From assembly GCA_029298735.1 (NCBI GenBank), contig JANSLP010000085.1:48854-112853 (forward strand): DNA of 64,000 nucleotides, written 5' to 3'. Numbering within the stretch: the stretch's first letter is position 1; each line of letters begins with the position of its first letter. Of the stretch, positions 33,204-43,091 are shown one piece after another. The position numbers and the translations under genes are program-made. This DNA is from Ophiostoma sp. CBS 140.51. Taxonomy: Eukaryota; Ascomycota; Sordariomycetes; Ophiostomatales; Ophiostomataceae. Below the pieces are notes generated by a model. That model saw only the letters and a list, made by a program, of their open reading frames with translations. It was not told the DNA's origin and did no database searches.

Positions 33204-34439
33204 CTACATCCCCACGTTCGCTGCGAGACCCAGAGACATGGGCGGGATGACAATTCCGCAATGTCGTATAATTGTGCAGGCCAGTTCACCTTGAAGCATG
33301 ATTGAGCCAAAAGGTGGCATTGTGTGTTCGTCATCATACTCACCCGATGGCGGAGCAACTGTGCAGGCGCTGTAGTCAATAATAAGAGGGTGGCCAAACA
33401 GAATGGAAGCCTGCCTGTAGAAATCTTAATATCAGAGCCGATCAGGTCTTGAGTAAGGGCAGAAGTAAACAGACTTACCAGTCCCAGATATAAAGAATAT
33501 ACCAGACACGGCGTCTGGCCTCCTTCTCAAAATCGTCTAAACCTTGTAGCCGATTCTCCAAGTGATAGCCTGTGTAAATCAAACAATATCAGTTGGCTAT
33601 ATGCCCACTATAATAAATCGGCTGGTACATCTGACCTTGCTTTTGTGCTTCTTGGATGGCATCCCTCAAGCTGTACCATGATTCAGTCCATTGTAACTGG
33701 GACTGGAACCAAAGCACAGCCAACATCAACTGTTGGACATGCACCAGTCTCCTTTTGCCAGAGACAACTACTGCGGCAATATGCTGAGCATGTTCATGGA
33801 GCCGTTCGGAGAGGATGTGGACGGGCTGGTTGGATTCGGCTTCCATCTCCATTTTGGAGACTTGGGGTAACGTCTGGGCGGCGAGGGCACAGACCCGGAG
33901 TATCAAACAAGTGAACTCGGCCGAGACGGGTCTTTGATCTTCACAATATTCACGGTCTCTGGCCCATTGCGTGTACTCCTGGAGAAATTGCCTTGGAAAA
34001 AGGATGCAGTTGTGATGGTTGATTTGAGATAGATAGTGATGAATGAGTTTGCCTGAGACTTTGATATTAGCACCCGATACTTGATTTCAAGATCCTTTTG
34101 TCGAGCAGTACAGTACCTAGAAAATATTCTGGGAGAATAGTATCGAGTCGATGCTTGCATGTTTGTAGTCCCCGCTCAACTTGAAAGCGATTTTTCGTCT
34201 TTGATGCAACTGCAGCATTGTTGAAACGGCAAAGGTGTGGAACTTTGCGACCATCACAGCGGCTACAAGGCCACTCTCGGTCACACCGGAAGGATGTCAG
34301 GTCTCCTTCACGCCACATCTAATAGTTGGGTAGCTTGCATACTCACTTTTTGCTTTCTCCTCTGGCACTCGGTACAGCTTGAAGATTGCGGGTTCTTCTT
34401 GGTGATTTGTCGTTTGTCTTGCATCGTCATAGTCCCCAT
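33204..34439 (-). pseudogene. Zn2Cys6 transcription factor, damaged and truncated
   Basis: Five candidate exons, 34439-34347, 34285-34117, 34058-33637, 33569-33479 and 33414-33204, keep one frame for 328 residues if four introns are removed. The first two exons together form a textbook binuclear zinc cluster (CTECQRRKQK then CDREWPCSRC and GRKVPHLC; spacing C-x2-C-x6-C-x5-C-x2-C-x8-C). Exons 3-5 resemble the fungal-specific regulatory domain (CLILRVCALAAQTLPQ; NRLQGLDDFEKEARRRVWYI). Introns 2-4 have normal GT..AG ends. Intron 1 ends in GG instead of AG at 34287-34286, despite a CTGAC branch-like motif just before it. The only nearby in-frame AG would insert 11 residues into the zinc cluster. 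The frame stops after about half the usual family length. I infer a pseudogene; a rare GT-GG intron in a short regulator is the alternative. Confidence 0.55.
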
Positions 34440-36521
34440 TACAAAGGCCTGTCTAAGCAAAACATGATAGTTGTTGGCGAAGAGCTGGAGTAATGGAGAT
34501 GGATTCGAAGATATAGAAATTGTGTATCTATCACATTAATATATGTGATGAAAATGATTGACTGCCGTCTTCTGCCTTCGAAGGTCAATAAAGGCGTATC
34601 TGAAGATCTGACAAGATGCAAGTCCCGGCCGGTAGCCGAGAATGAGCAACCAAGATTTGAAATTTTGTGATGGAAAACTTCGGCCTGCCCCGAAAACCCT
34701 TGTAAATTATCAAAGTGTGCCAGCCATTACGCCAACTTCCAGCCCTTCAGCTACACACCTGCCCACGGGGTAGAACCAACAGACACGACCGGTGAAGGGG
34801 GCCAAGCCAATACTCCTTACGCCATGCTGAAGCGACGTCACATATCAGAAAGTTTGCGAAAGATAATTCCGGCAGGCATCGTCGGGGTGCATTTCTCGAA
34901 TGTCGTCAGCTTCGAGGCGTAGGATTCCATGTGGGAAGAGGATGTATTTGTTGTGGTGTGTGGCTGCAGGGGTGCTGCAGCAAGACGAAATGGAAACATG
35001 TGCATCCGTGCAGCCCTTCTTGTTCAGCCCACCTCAAAGGGGTCAAGCTTGAACAATGATGGCTGGTCACCATCCTCAACAGAGTATCTGACTGGCGGCG
35101 GGGGCACGAGCTGGAGTTTGAGCTGTTGAATTCCGGGTATATTGACCAGCTCTCACCTTGATCGGGGAATTTGATGTCAGAATCTCTGAGAAGCTTCGTG
35201 TCTAAGAAAAAAAAACGAGATTTTGAAGAAGAAAATCAAAGCACGTCAGCTTGCAAATGTCTTATCCCTACTTGGTGGAAGGAATATGACAAAGAAAATA
35301 TATTGGTTGGCCGTGCTGGGGGGGCTGCAGGAATCTCCTTTTGTATAAGTTTTCGGTGAATACTTTCCATATCAACCAATAACATACCTTGGTAACTCTG
35401 ACCTTCACACCATCTTTTGGCTTCTGAGACCAAACGTAGTTTCTTTTTCTCATCTGTTGGACAGGTTGTGTCACCTAGGCTTCTGTATTATGTCTGCAAA
35501 ATGTCAATAGAAAGCTGGGGAGGCCTCTCGTGCAGTAGGGGCTGTATACATCCAGACCGGTGTGGATGTCGATGTTGCGGTGTTGGATGTTTATGTGTTG
35601 GACATTATCTGTGTGAAAAATGAAGAGACCCAGAAGAATGAGGTAAACTCACGATGCAATGGCTGCATGCGTGTTTGCACTTTCCTCCATAAAGCTCTTT
35701 CCCAAACCAGATGAACTTCGATTTTATGCACACGACTTTATACGCAAAGGAAAGAGCGAAGCAGGCTGCTCTTTCCTAGAGGAAAAAACAAATTGTTACG
35801 ATTCAGGGGTAATTTAGATGTGTTCTCATTTAGGAAAGACCAAGGAAAACATATTCTCTCAGTGCTTTTTGTGCAAAAGCCATTTCACATGTTTTCCACC
35901 TTGCGCACCAACCCACGATGCTATTTGCAATCATTACCATCCTTCAGCTTTTTCCGCATCCTTCGCAACAAGACATTCTCAGACACACACCTTCAGTCCT
36001 CTAGACGCCACCATGCATGGTCACAAGCGAGAGCATGCTCGAAAGCAGTCCAGGCCAGCCTTCGACAGATGTAGCAACAGGAGTAAGTCAAGCACACAAG
36101 TGCAGATCCTCTTGGTATCTATTGTGAAGCACACTGACTGACTGCGGCAGGCAAGTCCGTGTCCGTGGCTCGATGCTGACTTTTGGGGACAGGTTCTTCT
36201 AATAAACCTAGCAGGCCATATGGTATTGCTAAATACAACCCTCCGGGCAACGTCGTAGCCTTTCAGCTTCGCGCACAGCCAGATCAATTGTTGTTTCGGC
36301 GCTGAGGATGTAGACGGGAGTGAGTTGCACTGTCAAATCCCGAGGTTTGAGCCCGATGCTCTGGTACAAGTGCGTCAAATGCAACCATACCAATGATACA
36401 TGGCATTCGCATCACGCGAGTTGTGAGAAAAGAGGGGTGTCATCGACCCACGTATGATCCGACTCGGACCAGCTGCATATCCTACCATTGATTTCGGCAA
36501 CAATGATAATATAGGTTTCTC
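34440..36521. other. Accessory tract with possible coding remnants
   Basis: No intact gene. On the minus strand, short protein-like stretches appear near 35050-35150 (VRYSVEDGDQPSLFKLDPFE), 35290-35430 (SEAKRWCEGQSYQGMLLVDM) and 36230-36330 (LTPVYILSAETTIDLAVREA). They sit in different frames, separated by stops. I do not recognise the family. Sequence character here is less GC-rich than the neighbouring genes, in keeping with a non-conserved region. Confidence 0.35.
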
Positions 36522-38360
36522 TCAGGTCTCAGTCTTCGGCTCCGGTCGCCGAAGAGCCAAAATGTCTTTGAGTTTGAGGGTCCCTTTGGCACCCCAGCCA
36601 GACGGGCCAGCTTCGACTTCGGGCCGGACAGCGACATACCAACCCCAGGCACGTCGGTCAAGCTCGGCAGCCGTGACATGGTCGGCCCAGCTGTCAAAAA
36701 CCATGCGCAGAGCACCCAAGAGCAGGCTCAAGTTTTCTTCCTTTTCGGCATCCATGGCTTTCACCGTCTTTTTCTTTTTCGTTGGTGTTGTTTCCGTTGC
36801 CGAGCCAGTATCTTCGGCCGACAGAAAACTCTTCATGAGATATTGACGAGCACCTTCGGGCCGATGGATAGGCATGCCAACAACAGACGTCAGCCCCGAG
36901 CTGGGACCCTGCTTGAAGCGTGCAGCAGCACTGTTATTGTTACTTCCACTACCGCCACCGGTTCCAGCTTCCTGCTGCTCACGCATCGCTTCGAGATCCA
37001 GACCCCAGGCTGCCTCACCGCCCAGAGCCACATCAGCACCCGTTCTGCGCAGGCGCTCGGCCATGACACCCGTCACACAGTTGCGCATCAACCGCCACCG
37101 GTCGGGGCCCAGCATCGTGCCGCCAAACCAGCGTGTCAGCACAACAAGTGTGTCCACAGCTCCAAGCTCGTGCAAAACACGCAGCATTAAGTCACCACAG
37201 CCCGTCTCGCCGTCATCGTACGAATCCTGACGCACACTGCCGGTATGGTCGCCATAACTGCTGCGGACACGGTAGGCCCAGGCATTGTGCGTTGCCGTCA
37301 ACAACTTGGGGTGCGTCTCCATGAGGGAGCGAAGCAGGCCCGCTCGCTGTCCCGGGTCAGTGATGGTGGTCGCGCGGGCGACAAAGGTCGAGTCTTTGAG
37401 AGAGATAGTCTGGCTGTTGGACCAAATGCCGGCAGCAGGTTGTGACTGGGCGTTGTGGACTTGTGGTGTGCTTTGCGGTGGTGCTGTGTCTTCGGTGGTA
37501 TCTCCAACGGTGGTATCTGTCTCCGCTGCCTGCGTGGCCGCCGGCTCCTTGTCTTTGTCATCACCCTCCTGCTCTTCTTCGTCACCCTTCCAGGTATACC
37601 CGCTGCGCTTCAGTACGGCCACTTCACGACCCAGAATGCGCACCCGCGGTTGACCCTGCCCCCAGCCTGCATCGTCGGCACTTGGTCCCTTGGCCCACTC
37701 CATACCGAGACTCGTCGCTTTTGACCGCGAGTTGGCACTGACGACAGCCTGGGCCAGACTTAGGCGGCTGGATACGGGCTGCTCGGGCATGGTGTATCGC
37801 AGCAGTTCGACAGCAAAGGCCAAGACCAAGGGTGCACGGTTGGTCATGAGGACGGTGGACGCAATGCGCTCTTCGTCCTCCTCGTCCGTCGGCACAAATA
37901 CGGGTAACTCGAGCGATCGCTCCAACTCAGCAGCAGTCATCGGTTCGGGACCCATGAAGAGGTTGTCGCTTCTCGAGGCGGCAGCCGTGCCGTCCAGCTG
38001 TTTCGCCCGCTTGGCTGCAGAAGACGACCCGGCTGCTGCAGATGCAGTCCGTTTGCTTCCGGCGCTGCCACCCGCGGCCATCTTCTTGAGAGCCGTTTTA
38101 CAGCTCGTCTGGAGCGATTTGGCCGCAGCGGCATCCTTGATGGCGTCCTTGACCACATCCGCCGGCGCCTCAGCGATTTGTTGGATGCTGCGACATGTCA
38201 GCGGTGTTTCTCACAAAGGTTCACATCAGTTCAAGACTCGCCTTCGTAAGTTTGCAGCCTGCAGTGCCTTCACCTGCGTCATCGCTTGCAAAATGGGCAG
38301 CTTCCGCGTGGTTGTGAGAAGGCGGAGCAGCTCCTGCAGGTCTTTTTCCGAAGCAGACAT
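36522..38360 (-). CDS. IMPACT-domain (UPF0029/YIH1 family) protein
   Basis: Two exons, 38360-38242 and 38187-36522, give 594 residues. Exon 1 encodes MSASEKDLQELLRLLTTTRK and a short helical region; exon 2 continues SIQQIAEAPADVVKDAIKDA. The join needs an AG|GCGAGT donor, that is a GC-AG intron of 54 nt with a CTGAC branch-like motif 9 nt before the acceptor. Phase fits exactly. After a Lys/Ala-rich linker and an acidic insert comes the IMPACT domain (about residues 260-400): SLKDSTFVARATTITDPGQR, then YDDGETGCGDLMLRVLHELG, then VVLTRWFGGTMLGPDRWRLM. IMPACT/YIH1 proteins bind GCN1 and restrain GCN2 kinase signalling, but this long protein lacks a visible RWD domain, so that role is only possible. 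It is divergent from the OMS1-like gene. Confidence 0.82.
38188..38241 (-). other. GC-AG intron
   Basis: On the minus strand, exon 1 ends CTTACGAAG at 38242 and the intron starts GCGAGT. It ends GTCGCAG at 38188, with CTGAC nearby as a branch site. Joined codons give AG+C (Ser), and the downstream frame stays open. The nearest GT donor (CGA|GTCTTG) is poor and needs a different acceptor. Confidence 0.7.
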
Positions 38361-38805
38361 GTTGTCCGAGAGTATATGAGATGGGGTTAAAGTATGTTGC
38401 TTGATGTCGCGTGTCAACGCGGTGGTCGTTGAATTGACGGGTCGTTGTTAGTGGCTAAGTTAGGCGGAGTTGCTCGCGAAGTCACACGTTTCGGTGACAG
38501 CTGGTGAGTGTGTCTCAGTGAGACCTGTGAGTGTGAGTTGTGGATAGGTGGGCCCCACTTTTCACAATTCGAGGTCAACGATTGGGGAAAAGACCTCAAA
38601 AACCTTTGGACGACCAACAACGCGGGGATCACATAAATCGTGTTTACGGCAGACGACGCACTCACAACTAGAGCTGTGAATTTATTAACAGCAGCTTTAT
38701 AGTGAGGCCGTACAAGACGAAGGCGCCTACGAACCGGCCACCGGCGCCAACCTGACGAGGAAGACCGGCTTTCTTTCATCCTCTTGAATCTCATCGTTCG
38801 ACATC
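38361..38805. promoter_or_regulatory. Bidirectional promoter, IMPACT-domain gene and OMS1-like gene
   Basis: These 445 bp separate two divergent ATGs and must hold both promoters and leaders. I see no TATA box of standard form on either side. No other gene fits here. Confidence 0.6.
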
Positions 38806-40221
38806 ATGGCGAGCTTCACCAGCTCAAGAGCCGCCGGTATAGTGGTCCGGGCTTCTGGCCTGACCTCTGTATCCCCGCTGAGCCAGTCTTGTGTCACTGC
38901 CGGGATTTGCAGACGGACTCTCTTTCAGGCAACATCACCTCGCATGAAGCGACCAGCAAGAGGACCATATCCCGGCCAAAACGAATCTTCAAAACCGACA
39001 CCAGCACAGGCAGAGCCTCCTCGCCCAGCTCAACCAATTCCTCCGTCCAAAAAGGACAAATCTGCTGCCCGCATTCCTCAGCAACGTGCGGCACCGCTGC
39101 CGTACCGGCCATCACCATCCGCCTCGTCGGAAAACACAAAGCAGACGGGACAGCAGCAAGAGGTGCAAGAGCAGCAACAACCAACCCAGCAGCAAGGGAA
39201 GCAAAAGAAGAAGGAAGAGGCCGAGTCTCTTGACAGTCTCTTCTCAAAACGCAAGCTGCCCCTCGTGGGTGCGGCTCTGGCTGCCGGTGTCCTCGGCTTC
39301 ATGATTATGCCCCTGCTCGTCACGTACCTCAAGGGCGGCTGCAGCGAAAACCACCAGCACGCAAGCGAGGTCCCGCCGGATGCCGTGCCCACGGGCCTGC
39401 CGCCCATTGGTGCCGCCGCCTTTGACGCTTCCTTGGACGTGCCGGAGCGCATTATGGGCATCAAGAACGAGCGCAAGAAGCTGGCCAAGGAATCCAAGGG
39501 TGCCGTGCTCGAGGTGGCCGTCGGTACCGGTCGCAATGTTGGCTACTACCTGTGGGACCCGGCCTCGTTCACGCCCGACTATGTCAAGTCTTCCAGGACA
39601 GCGACAGAGGACCTGCTCAATGGCAACCGGGAGCGGCCCACGATTACATCATATACAGGTGTAGACTTGTCCGGCGAGGCACTGGGGATTGCACGGACGC
39701 AGCTGCGCGTGACGGTGCCGGCCGTGGCCTCGGCCATTCCCAAGAAGGCGGCCGCTATTGATGACGACAGGGTCGCTGTCGGTACGGAAGTGGTGAATGC
39801 TCTGGACGGCAAAGTGCGTCTCATCCGCGGTGATGCCATGCAGCCGCTGCCGCTACCAGCAAATGCCAAGGAGTCCGGTGTGTACTATGACACCGTCGTC
39901 CAGACGTTCGGCCTCTGCTCGGTGGCCGACCCTGTCAAGCTGATTGCCAACATGGCCGCCGTGGTCAAGCCCGACACGGGTCGGATCGTCCTGTTGGAAC
40001 ACGGCCGCGGGTGGTGGTCCGTAGTCAACTCGCTGCTGGACAAGTATGCCGGAAGCCGGTTCGTGCGGTACGGCTGCTGGTGGAACCGGGACATGGAGGC
40101 GATTGTCAGCAAGGCGCAAGAGGCTGTGCCTGGGCTGGAGGTGGTGTCAGTGAAGCAGCCCGGATGGTTGCAGTTTGGCACGCTGTGGAAGATTGAGCTC
40201 AAGGTGGCAGAAAAGAAGTGA
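38806..40221 (+). CDS. OMS1: OMS1-like mitochondrial inner-membrane methyltransferase
   Basis: The product has 471 residues and no intron. The first ~45 residues are basic and Ser/Ala-rich with a likely mitochondrial presequence (ICRRTLFQATSPRMKR). A Pro/Gln-rich linker leads to one transmembrane segment at about 151-175 (LPLVGAALAAGVLGFMIMPL), then the SAM-binding domain: motif I VLEVAVGTGRNVGYYLW (about 234-250), the second strand SYTGVDLSGEALGIARTQL and YDTVVQTFGLCSVADPVKLI. The end has the OMS1-type block YGCWWNRDMEAIV and GWLQFGTLWKIELKV. Single-TM topology with a matrix-facing or intermembrane-space UbiE-like domain matches yeast Oms1, whose substrate is unknown to me. An AATAAA lies about 55 bp past the stop. 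Confidence 0.85.
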   Translation: MASFTSSRAAGIVVRASGLTSVSPLSQSCVTAGICRRTLFQATSPRMKRPARGPYPGQNESSKPTPAQAEPPRPAQPIPPSKKDKSAARIPQQRAAPLPYRPSPSASSENTKQTGQQQEVQEQQQPTQQQGKQKKKEEAESLDSLFSKRKLPLVGAALAAGVLGFMIMPLLVTYLKGGCSENHQHASEVPPDAVPTGLPPIGAAAFDASLDVPERIMGIKNERKKLAKESKGAVLEVAVGTGRNVGYYLWDPASFTPDYVKSSRTATEDLLNGNRERPTITSYTGVDLSGEALGIARTQLRVTVPAVASAIPKKAAAIDDDRVAVGTEVVNALDGKVRLIRGDAMQPLPLPANAKESGVYYDTVVQTFGLCSVADPVKLIANMAAVVKPDTGRIVLLEHGRGWWSVVNSLLDKYAGSRFVRYGCWWNRDMEAIVSKAQEAVPGLEVVSVKQPGWLQFGTLWKIELKVAEKK

Positions 40222-41415
40222 AAAGTATGCTATGTATGAGGATGTATGAAAAATGATGAGATGTGATCTCGATGAAATAAAAGCAAATGAAACTGTCTCC
40301 TACTCATTGTATTTTATTTGGAATATATAACGAATAACTTTTGTACATATCTATTTTTTTTATTTCGTTTCCTTGTGAAATATATCTCGTTTACATAAAA
40401 TCACTGAATAAAGTAAAGTAAAATAGAAAGTAAATAAATTCAAACGCTTTTAACTAAACTTTGTGTGAACAAAAATACAGAGTCAAACTGGTAACAACAC
40501 ACTTTTCCGTTCCCCCTTTCTCTATCCCACCTTCCATTTCTTTGTCCTCCATTGTATCAACATACATCTGTCTTTCTATGACAACAGGAAAATCGATATA
40601 ATCCGGTGTAGGAACGTATCGTACAAAATAAGAGAGAGGCAACAAAGTAAGGAAAGAAAATAGACACGCCGTCTTTCGTAACATACATTGTAAGAAAGAA
40701 AACAAGACACCGTATCTTTTGTGTAAACCATTCCACCGTACTCTTCTGTACCCTTTTTTGGAGTCCACTCCTTTGAGGTAGAAACCATCTCTGATAGCTA
40801 GCTCTCTTTTGTCTAATCCCTTTAGACGTACCCACGCACTCAACTCATACAAGAAAGAAAGTGGTGAAACAGAGACAACAGTCAGAAGCAACAACCTGTG
40901 TCAACGCAGAGAGGAGAAAGTAAAGAGGAACCGAAAGAGATGAGAGAAGATACCCGGGCGCTTCTGGAGCGACCACGGGAGAAAAAAAATAAGAGAGTTT
41001 TTCATAGAATAGGAGAAAAGTATGAACAGGAAAAGAAACAAAACAAAAGTGCAGACCCAAAACTGACCATAAAATAACAAACAATTCCAAATTTTGACGC
41101 CGAATTTCATCCCCGCTACACCACAACAAAAAAACACACAAATCAAAACCCAGACGCAAATGCCCAATTATTTTTGAAAACCCGCCGGAACCCCTTCAAA
41201 ATAGCAAAGAAATCAGAAAAGACGAAAAGATCAAATCAGATCGCGACAAAAGAAGAACAAAAACGTAAATCGTTACACCGCTTTTTGTGTATCCCCACCC
41301 AGACACAAATGGAAATTTCGAAAGAGAAGAGAGAGGAAATAAAAAAGAGGTATCTCAAAAAGAGGGGAGAGAGAAAAAGGGGAGAGTGTAGATCGTGTCG
41401 GTTCAGTCCGATAAA
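40222..41415. other. Convergent intergenic tract between OMS1-like and GDS1-like genes
   Basis: AT-rich 3' flanks of two convergent genes, 1.2 kb. The minus-strand open frames here are Phe/Leu/Ser-rich readings of A-rich DNA and show no family features. I see no gene. Confidence 0.5.
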
Positions 41416-42451
41416 TTAAAACTCGTCCAAAAGACCATCGAGCTCGTCGAGCTCAACGTTCTCCGGGCACCGGTCCCAGTCGTTGACCATGCTGTCCAGC
41501 TTGGCCCAGTTCTCGGCCTCGTGGTCCCTCTTAGGGCCGAGCGAGAACACGGGGCGCATGGCCGGGCTGGTCATGAGCGTGAAGTCGACGTGGCGAGCAG
41601 CAGCCGTCTCCGAGCCGAACATGAGCGAATCTTCGCGGCCGTTGTCCTCCAAGAACATGCTGTGCGCGGCGGCGGCCGAGGGAGGCGCAGCCTGAGCGGC
41701 AATGGCGGCAGGCGACAGCAGGAAGCGGCTACCGGCGTGCTTCTGCTTCTGAAGACCCTCAGCAGTCTGCGTGAACTCCTTCTCGTCCTTCTCGAGGGGA
41801 GGCGAAGCGCCACGGTGGTTGCGCGACGAGTACGAACTGGCCGAGCGGTGGTGGCCGTGGCCGTGGTAGCGCGAGAAGCGTGAGTAGCGGGGGTTCGAGA
41901 AGTGCGCAATGGGCGTGCCGGGCATCGGGATGTCGTCGTCCAGGTCGTCAAACTCGGGCGAAGACAGGTCGACCTCGGGCGAGGGGCTCAGCTCGCGACG
42001 GCGCTCCTCCTCGGCGACCTCGGAGTTGGACGCAGCGCTCGACAGCGGCGGCGTGACGATGCTGGTGCGTGGCACAATAAAGTGGACGGACGAGGCATCG
42101 GGGAGCGGCTGGTGCGGGCAGGTGGTCAAGAAGTAGTAGGTGCGGCGAGGGTGGATGTTCTCGAGCTCTTTGGTTAGAGGGCATTTTGTCGTGGCGGACC
42201 AGCAGGCGCGCTTCATGTAGGACGCGAGACGAGAGGAGATAATGGCGCAGGGATTTGCCGACCTGGTGGAGAGGCTGTTAGTAGATGCGCCTAAAAGGGG
42301 AAATACGAAATGGCGCTAAAAGCTGAGAGTGCCCGGAAAAAAAATGCAGGGACGAGCAAAAGGGAAAAACAAAGTGGAATTGGGACAAGGCCCATTGGCA
42401 GGCAAGAAAAAAATAGTGGGATCGTGAGGTTTGACAGAAAAGTTGGGGAGA

Positions 42452-42493
<42 letters not shown>

Positions 42494-43091
42494 CATACTG
42501 TTGAACGGATTTGAGGGTGTGCATCAGGATAGATGAGAGCTCCTTGATCAGATGCGGGCGGTTGCCAGTAGCCTTGAGCTGAATAATGACAGCCTCGACA
42601 ATGTCGTCGTTGACCTCGTCCATGTCAATCTCGACCTCCTCGACGTCCGACGAGTCCATCTCGATCGAAGCCTGGCGTTTTGGCGACTGGGGCGGTGTGG
42701 CGACGGCAGCGGCCTTTGTGTTGGAAGCAGAAGCGACCTCGTGGGTGCGCTTGGCCCGTTTGCTAGACGGCTGTTGCGCATCGGAAGAAGCGGAAGACGA
42801 GGACGTGCGCTTCGGCGAAGCAGAGGAAGTGGTTGTGGTCGTGGGTGGCGCCATGTTTGTGGTAGAGTCGGAGACGGGTGTGAGTTGCCGTTGGGTGGCG
42901 GAGGAGGAGGACGAGGATGTGTTGGAAGAAGTAGAAGACGCTTCTTGCGATGCGACAGTGTTGGCGTTTGTCTTGGTTGCGGCGGCAGCAACGGCGGCGG
43001 CAGCAGCAGCAGCACGAGCGGCGTTGGAAACAGGAACGTGGATGCCGAGCGACGGAAGGGAAAGCGATTTGCGACGAGTATTGTAAGGCAT
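41416..43091 (-). CDS. GDS1-type winged-helix protein
   Basis: Two exons, 43091-42499 and 42262-41416, separated by a 236-nt intron (CA|GTATGT..CCACCAG|G), give 479 residues. The N-terminus (MPYNTRRKSLSLPSLGIHVP) is followed by Ala- and Ser-rich linkers. The conserved core spans about residues 165-250: IVEAVIIQLKATGNRPHLIK, then ELSSILMHTLKSVQQSANPC, AIISSRLASYMKR, and KELENIHPRRTYYFLTTCPH. This is the winged-helix domain of fungal GDS1-like proteins; the intron sits inside it, between VQQ and SANP. The C-terminal half is acidic and Ser/Pro-rich (PMPGTPIAHFSNPRYSRFSR). A nuclear regulatory role is likely but unproven. The protein ends LDELDGLLDEF, an acidic-hydrophobic tail like an activation segment. 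Confidence 0.85.
42455..42489 (-). repeat. (AG)17 microsatellite within the GDS1-like intron
   Basis: A 35-base uninterrupted GA/AG run. On the transcribed strand it is a CT run starting about nine bases after the GTATGT donor. Polypyrimidine so close to a donor is unusual. Confidence 0.85.
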
